Shown one piece after another: positions 4,572 to 8,657 of a stretch of 8,657 bases of DNA. Source of the stretch: an uncultured Eubacteriaceae bacterium (GTDB taxonomy: Bacteria; Bacillota; Clostridia; Lachnospirales; CAG-274); the NCBI GenBank assembly GCA_946534775.1, contig CAMNCZ010000022.1, positions 1-8,657 on the forward strand, given 5' to 3'. The position numbers and the translations under genes are program-made. The notes beneath the pieces are model-generated. The model was not told the origin of the DNA. It saw only the letters and a program-made list of their open reading frames with translations, and ran no database searches. Positions within the stretch are counted from its first letter, which is position 1, and every line of letters starts with the position of its first letter.

Positions 4572-7437
4572 ATTTCACTTCTCTCAATTTTAAAAATTTT
4601 ATATCTTCTATTTCTGTCGGTACGGATACACCGTTTTCAAAAACTTCCGTGTAAACCGCGTTGTGCGTGCCGAAAAGCCATTTGGCATCAAGGCCAAGCG
4701 GGATAAGCAGTTCGCCGCCGGCAAACGCACAGTTATATATGTGTTGGCTGCCGTCCTCATCTATCCACAAAAAGGCTGCTGTTTTATCCTTGTTTTCGTA
4801 TTTTTTATACAGATATTTCGATATTCCGTTTATATTTGCATATTGTGTGTACGGGTCATTGTAAAAACTGTAGACATATTTTTTGTCCGTATCGGCAAAT
4901 CTTATATATAAAAAATCCGCCGTATCGCCGTATATATCCTCGGTTTCTATCATTTTGCCGCCGCCGTAGGCGTAAACACCAAACTGTATATTTTTCTGCT
5001 CGAAACAGTTTTCGGCAAGTGACGGCATAGACATTCCCAGCGCCGCCGCAACAGAGTCAAATGAATAAGTGCGCTCTCCCGCCGAAAAAGCCTCGTTTAT
5101 GTGGCGTACCTCTTCTGCGGGCATATTGGTATTCGGGTGGAACATCTTGTCTTTTTCGGAATAAACGTATTCGCCCGAAGTCAGCAGCCAGTGATTCATA
5201 TAATAATGCTCATAAGTATTTAAAAGGGTTCCGACAACGGGCTTGTTCTCCCTTAATATCTTCACAGTCTCTTTTGCCGTTTCATAGCCTTTTACGTTGC
5301 TTTTTTCAATCATTCCGACTGCTTTTGTTTCGCTTAAACAATACTCGCCGAAAGTGTCGAAAAGCGCGTAATATTTTTTGCTGTTATCGAGTGTTTCGGC
5401 CTTTTCAAGCGCGTTATCAAGTAAAGACACAATATCGCTTTTGATAAATCCCTCACCAAGCAGCGGACAGTTATCGCGTTTTATATATTCGTAACCTTCG
5501 TTTACATAGTAAAACGGCGACAGTTTCGCATCATTGTCGTTATAGCCTATATCCGCGGTGCAGGCGGGTATAAACACCATAAACGCAAAGGCCGCCAAGC
5601 GAAGGGTCGTATTTTTGACATATTTTGCCGTCAGCACCGCAAGCATTACCGCGGCCGCGTACATTATGCCGCCGCTTCTGCCGAAAATACCCTCGCCGCG
5701 CACAAAGGTGGATGTATAAGCCACTAATGGCATTATCACGGTTGAAATTCCGCACAAAAGACCGACAGCGTTATTTATAACGGGCTTTTTGTTTTCGATA
5801 AAAACTCCGCCGAATTTCAGCGCCGCGGCAAATCCCGTCCATACCGCCGCCGCAGGCACTACAAAGGATAATATATAGCTTACGGCGATTTTTATGCCGT
5901 AGGTATTTATATACGGCATCAGTCCCTCGGGCAGTCTGCCGAAAAACGTAAGGCCGTCCGCATATACGGTTTGACCGCCCATCGCCTTTATATGCAGATA
6001 TGTGCCGAAAAGCAGCTTGATGCACAAGACTGCGGGCAGCAGGCAAAGCGCCCATTTCACCCAAAAAGAGATTTTTTTGATATCAACTTTCAGACTGCCG
6101 TTTTTTGCATAGTTATACGCAATATACAGCCCGAGCGGCATAAAAGCGGCGCATACGGCAGCCCCGACAAGCGGATAGTAAAGGCCGTGAAAAAGGCTTG
6201 TCAAAAACCAGACTTTCAGCCATACATCGGGCTTTTTTATCAAATTTTCATCACTGAGCCAAAGCATTATCGGCAGTATAAAAATAAACCTGTTGTAATT
6301 TGGCACTACATAGATAAGCGAATACAGCAGAAGGCTTGTCTCGTCAAAGCGTTTTTTCAGCATAAAAAGCGTAAGCGCAATTATAAACAGGTAAAAAAGA
6401 TTTTGCGAGATATTGTAGTTTGCAAATATGCCGCCGCCGAAAAAGCGGAACCACGCGCCCTCAATGACCGAGTACAACCCCGAAACGGGCATATATTCCT
6501 TAAAAGGTATCTGTCCCTGCTCAAATATCTGAAAATATGCACTGACATTTTCAAACGAATGGTGCAGATCGGGCGGCATTATCGCGCCGAGGCCGATATA
6601 GCTGTTGTATGCCATTATTGAAACGCAGGTACCGAAATTTATTATGTACCTGCCTTTTTCGGCCCTTAAAAGCCTTATTACCGCCTCGCAAATAAATAAT
6701 GCAGCTGCCGCCCCGACTGCTGTCTTAGCCCTTAAAGGCACACTCAGCGTAATTATCTCACCGTTGTATAAATATTTTTCGTTAAAAAACAGCAAAAGCA
6801 GAAGAGGTATAAATATCTGCATTACAAGACACGCATATTTAAGCACCTTTTCGCCGTTTTTTAAAAACCTTGCCGCAATAATAAGCGCAAGCGAAACAAC
6901 AAGCGATACCGTTACACCTTTATTTGTATTGAAAATATAGCCGCCGCCGAAAAGTGCGTATACCCTGTATATGCCAAATACCGCATAAAGTACAAATACA
7001 GGCAGCAAAATGCCGTATTTCAAAAATTCTTTTTTTATAAGATATGCCGAGATGCCGACCGCCAAAAACAGCAAAGCGGCAAAATTTATTTTACCGTAAA
7101 GCACAAGCGAGATCACCGAAACGATCGCAGCCGCACAAAGGCCGTAAAAAGCGGGTTCCGTCGTTTTTGGCGGTGCATCCCCGCTTTTTTTCTGTTTTAC
7201 AAAAAAAAGTGTATAAAATATCACACCCGCCGCGCACAGAAAAAATATCAGCGTACATTCGGGCGGCTTGTTCAGCAGCAGCATTGCGGTATATTCAATT
7301 ACTATATCGGTAAATATCTGCGGTTTGTTGCCGTAAAAGCCAAGATACAAAAGCGTGAACACCGCCGCAAATATCATTAAGATCAACAGAAAAGCCGCTT
7401 TTTTTCCGATTTTTATTCTATTCATCCGATCATTCAT
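4570..7437 (-). CDS. Large polytopic membrane protein, GT-C glycosyltransferase-like, with exported C-terminal region
   Basis: This is a 955-residue protein with roughly 18-20 predicted transmembrane helices up to about residue 625, then about 330 hydrophilic residues with no helix, probably on the outer face. A loop at 288-335 reads PPDLHHSFENV, then GQIPFKEYMPVSGLY and a WFRFFGGG turn. This resembles the first extracytoplasmic loop of GT-C enzymes, where an acidic/His motif is followed by a G-x-x-P-Y/F stretch and a Y-x-P-x-x-G segment. GT-C enzymes use lipid-phosphate sugars. The assignment is tentative because the loop lies after about nine helices rather than one. I recognise no family in the C-terminal region. 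The ATG at 7437 has AAGGTG at 7443-7448 with 5-base spacing, overlapping the cbiC stop 4 bases upstream, so it is likely cotranscribed with cobalamin genes. A polysaccharide polymerase or a YfhO-like transferase are alternatives. Confidence 0.75.
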   Translation of the reverse strand: MNDRMNRIKIGKKAAFLLILMIFAAVFTLLYLGFYGNKPQIFTDIVIEYTAMLLLNKPPECTLIFFLCAAGVIFYTLFFVKQKKSGDAPPKTTEPAFYGLCAAAIVSVISLVLYGKINFAALLFLAVGISAYLIKKEFLKYGILLPVFVLYAVFGIYRVYALFGGGYIFNTNKGVTVSLVVSLALIIAARFLKNGEKVLKYACLVMQIFIPLLLLLFFNEKYLYNGEIITLSVPLRAKTAVGAAAALFICEAVIRLLRAEKGRYIINFGTCVSIMAYNSYIGLGAIMPPDLHHSFENVSAYFQIFEQGQIPFKEYMPVSGLYSVIEGAWFRFFGGGIFANYNISQNLFYLFIIALTLFMLKKRFDETSLLLYSLIYVVPNYNRFIFILPIMLWLSDENLIKKPDVWLKVWFLTSLFHGLYYPLVGAAVCAAFMPLGLYIAYNYAKNGSLKVDIKKISFWVKWALCLLPAVLCIKLLFGTYLHIKAMGGQTVYADGLTFFGRLPEGLMPYINTYGIKIAVSYILSFVVPAAAVWTGFAAALKFGGVFIENKKPVINNAVGLLCGISTVIMPLVAYTSTFVRGEGIFGRSGGIMYAAAVMLAVLTAKYVKNTTLRLAAFAFMVFIPACTADIGYNDNDAKLSPFYYVNEGYEYIKRDNCPLLGEGFIKSDIVSLLDNALEKAETLDNSKKYYALFDTFGEYCLSETKAVGMIEKSNVKGYETAKETVKILRENKPVVGTLLNTYEHYYMNHWLLTSGEYVYSEKDKMFHPNTNMPAEEVRHINEAFSAGERTYSFDSVAAALGMSMPSLAENCFEQKNIQFGVYAYGGGKMIETEDIYGDTADFLYIRFADTDKKYVYSFYNDPYTQYANINGISKYLYKKYENKDKTAAFLWIDEDGSQHIYNCAFAGGELLIPLGLDAKWLFGTHNAVYTEVFENGVSVPTEIEDIKFLKLREVK

Positions 7438-7441
7438 TCGA

Positions 7442-8068
7442 TCACCTTTTTATTTTGTAGATAAGGGCGTTTACTATGGCCGCCGCAACATTGCTGCCGC
7501 CTTTGCGCCCCCTTGCCGCAATATACGGCATACCGCTGTTTATCAGCATTTCTTTGGCCTCGACCACATTCACGAAACCCACGGGCACACCGATAACAAG
7601 TGCAGGTGAAATTTTATTTTCTTTATAAAGTTCGCATAGCCGCAAAAGTGCCGTTGGCGCATTTCCGACTGCATAAATAAGTTCGCCCTCAAGCGCCGCC
7701 GCCTTTTCCACCGAGACCGCTGCCCGCGTAATGCCGCGCTTTTTCGCCTGTTCCGCAACGTCCTCATCGGCCATAAAACACAGTACCTCGCCGCCAAGGC
7801 TTGAAATTATCTTTTTGTTTATGCCCGAAAACGCCATATTTGTGTCCGTAACTATACGCGCCCCGCGTTTTATGGCGGTGAGCGCGTTACCTACCGCATT
7901 TTCCGAAAAAACGAGATTTTTTGCATAATCAAAATCGGCGGTCGTGTGTATGACCCGTTTTATTATATCCGCCCTCTCCTCGGGAAAAACACGCGCACCG
8001 AGTTCCGCGGTTATTATCTCAAAACTGCGTTTTTCTATATCTTCGGGCTTAGTTATAAAGTTTGTCAA
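7442..8068 (-). CDS. cbiC: Precorrin-8X / cobalt-precorrin-8 methylmutase
   Basis: This enzyme moves the methyl group from C-11 to C-12 of (cobalt-)precorrin-8 to make (cob)hydrogenobyrinate in cobalamin synthesis. Family signatures are KPEDIEKRSFEII near the N-terminus, RVIHTTADFDYA with the catalytic histidine (H41), TDTNMAFSGI (74-83), GNAPTALL (135-142), GVPVGFVNVVEAKE (160-173) and GRKGGSNVAAAIVNAL near the C-terminus. I chose the TTG at 8068, giving 208 residues. It places the histidine near its usual position (His43 in the Pseudomonas denitrificans CobH) and has GGTGGAG just upstream. A TTG at 8095 would add nine non-conserved residues. With this start it overlaps cobK by 20 bases. Cobalt-early and cobalt-late pathways cannot be told apart here, but an anaerobe would use the CbiC form. 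Confidence 0.93.
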   Translation of the reverse strand: MTNFITKPEDIEKRSFEIITAELGARVFPEERADIIKRVIHTTADFDYAKNLVFSENAVGNALTAIKRGARIVTDTNMAFSGINKKIISSLGGEVLCFMADEDVAEQAKKRGITRAAVSVEKAAALEGELIYAVGNAPTALLRLCELYKENKISPALVIGVPVGFVNVVEAKEMLINSGMPYIAARGRKGGSNVAAAIVNALIYKIKR

Positions 8069-8657
8069 TATACTCCACCGCCTGTTCGTAGTCAAGCCCC
8101 TCTTCGCTGTCGGGGCGCTTTATCACAATAACATTTATGCCAAGTTCCCGCGCCGCGCTCAGTTTTTCCTCAAAACCGCCCGCTCGCCCTGAACTTTTCG
8201 TTACAAGCCACTTTATATCAAATTTTTTGAAATGGCTTAAATTTTCTTCCTTATTAAAAGGGCCTTTTGCGTATATCGCATTTTTAAGCCCCAGTTTTTC
8301 GCATTTTTCCCTTGCCTCATCGGTCGGCAAAACGCGCACACAAAGCCTGCTTTTGTCGATAATACCGTACTTTTCAAGTTCCTTGCTGCCCGTAGAGATA
8401 AAAATATTTCCGTCGGTATTTAAAAGCAGGCGAGCCGCCTCTTCCGTAGAATTTGCACAGCGTATATCATCCGATAAAATTTCGGGGCGCAGCAACCTTA
8501 AATACCGCGCTTTCGTGCTTTCACAGGCAATTTTTATATTTTTTGTCACCTCTGCTGCATAAGGGTGGGTCGCATCTATAACCAAATTATCCTCACGCAT
8601 AAAATCCGCCATTTCGGCGGAGTTCAGCCTGCCTGTGTGCACGCTTATATGCGGCAT
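8049..8657 (-). CDS. cobK: Precorrin-6A reductase, C-terminal 202 residues (5' end beyond window)
   Basis: CobK (CbiJ in the anaerobic pathway) reduces (cobalt-)precorrin-6A to 6B with a pyridine nucleotide in corrin ring synthesis. The visible part has HTGRLNSAEM near the start, DATHPYAAEVTKN (28-40), ISTGSKELEKY (87-97), AKGPFNKEEN (130-139) and VTKSSGRAGGFEEKLSAA (152-169), ending in VIVIKRP (177-182), all characteristic of the family. A methionine codon happens to occupy the last bases of the window but is internal: family members are about 250 residues, and the N-terminal GGTxE-type nucleotide-binding segment is missing, so about 50 residues lie beyond the edge. It overlaps cbiC, which continues the operon. 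The promoter and any cobalamin riboswitch would be outside the window. Confidence 0.92.
   Translation of the reverse strand: MPHISVHTGRLNSAEMADFMREDNLVIDATHPYAAEVTKNIKIACESTKARYLRLLRPEILSDDIRCANSTEEAARLLLNTDGNIFISTGSKELEKYGIIDKSRLCVRVLPTDEAREKCEKLGLKNAIYAKGPFNKEENLSHFKKFDIKWLVTKSSGRAGGFEEKLSAARELGINVIVIKRPDSEEGLDYEQAVEYIDKLYN
8073..8079 (-). promoter_or_regulatory. Ribosome binding site for cbiC inside cobK
   Basis: On the minus strand GGTGGAG precedes the TTG at 8068 by 4 bases, within the last codons of cobK. Spacing is somewhat short. It still supports the 8068 start, since the alternative TTG at 8095 has its purine-rich GAGGGG almost touching the codon. Confidence 0.55.

Noticed and set aside
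5971..6621. Long plus-strand open frame of 216 codons antisense to the large membrane protein gene
   Set aside because: It lies wholly inside a well-supported minus-strand coding region. Its translation is rich in Arg, His, Lys and Gln with no recognisable motif or hydrophobic core, and no ribosome binding site was evident.
8655..8657. Start codon of cobK at the window edge
   Set aside because: The methionine aligns to a position about 45-50 residues into the family, and the N-terminal nucleotide-binding segment is missing, so the gene continues beyond the window.

Overview
The window looks like chromosomal DNA of a Gram-positive anaerobe, probably a member of Clostridia. This rests on AGGAGG-type ribosome binding sites, a canonical sigma-A extended -10 promoter, mid-range GC with heavy use of ATA for isoleucine, and cobalamin genes of the CbiC/CobK type. 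Clostridia is an inference from style, and no genus is claimed.

Layout. Bases 1-51 are the last codons of an unidentified plus-strand gene, closed by a strong intrinsic terminator (61-98). A new plus-strand transcription unit starts at an extended -10 promoter (131-159), with a duplicated 10-base motif in its leader. It carries five tightly packed genes. These are a GT2 glycosyltransferase of the polyprenyl-phosphate glycosyltransferase type (225-1022), a flippase-like membrane protein of the lysylphosphatidylglycerol-synthase transmembrane family (1042-1899), an APH-fold small-molecule kinase with an extra N-terminal region (1896-3344), a short HAD phosphatase of the EcbF/BcbF capsule type (3334-3744), and a BcbE/LicC-like nucleotidyltransferase (3741-4517). 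The last four genes overlap each other by 4, 11 and 4 bases, which suggests translational coupling and stoichiometric expression.

A bidirectional terminator (4533-4571) separates this operon from a convergent minus-strand unit. In transcription order that unit encodes precorrin-6A reductase (cobK, cut by the window edge), precorrin-8X methylmutase (cbiC), and a 955-residue polytopic membrane protein with a large exported C-terminal region (4570-7437). The membrane protein begins 4 bases after the cbiC stop codon but has no obvious role in corrin synthesis. It resembles GT-C membrane glycosyltransferases.

Working model (inference). The kinase, phosphatase and nucleotidyltransferase make a nucleotide-activated sugar or polyol building block. 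The GT2 enzyme and the flippase-like protein load a sugar on a lipid carrier and present it outside the membrane. The convergent GT-C-like protein could be an acceptor-side transferase for the same surface polymer. The most unusual elements are the uncharacterised N-terminal region of the kinase and the giant membrane protein attached to the cobalamin operon. No RNA genes, insertion sequences, CRISPR arrays or prophage features were seen.
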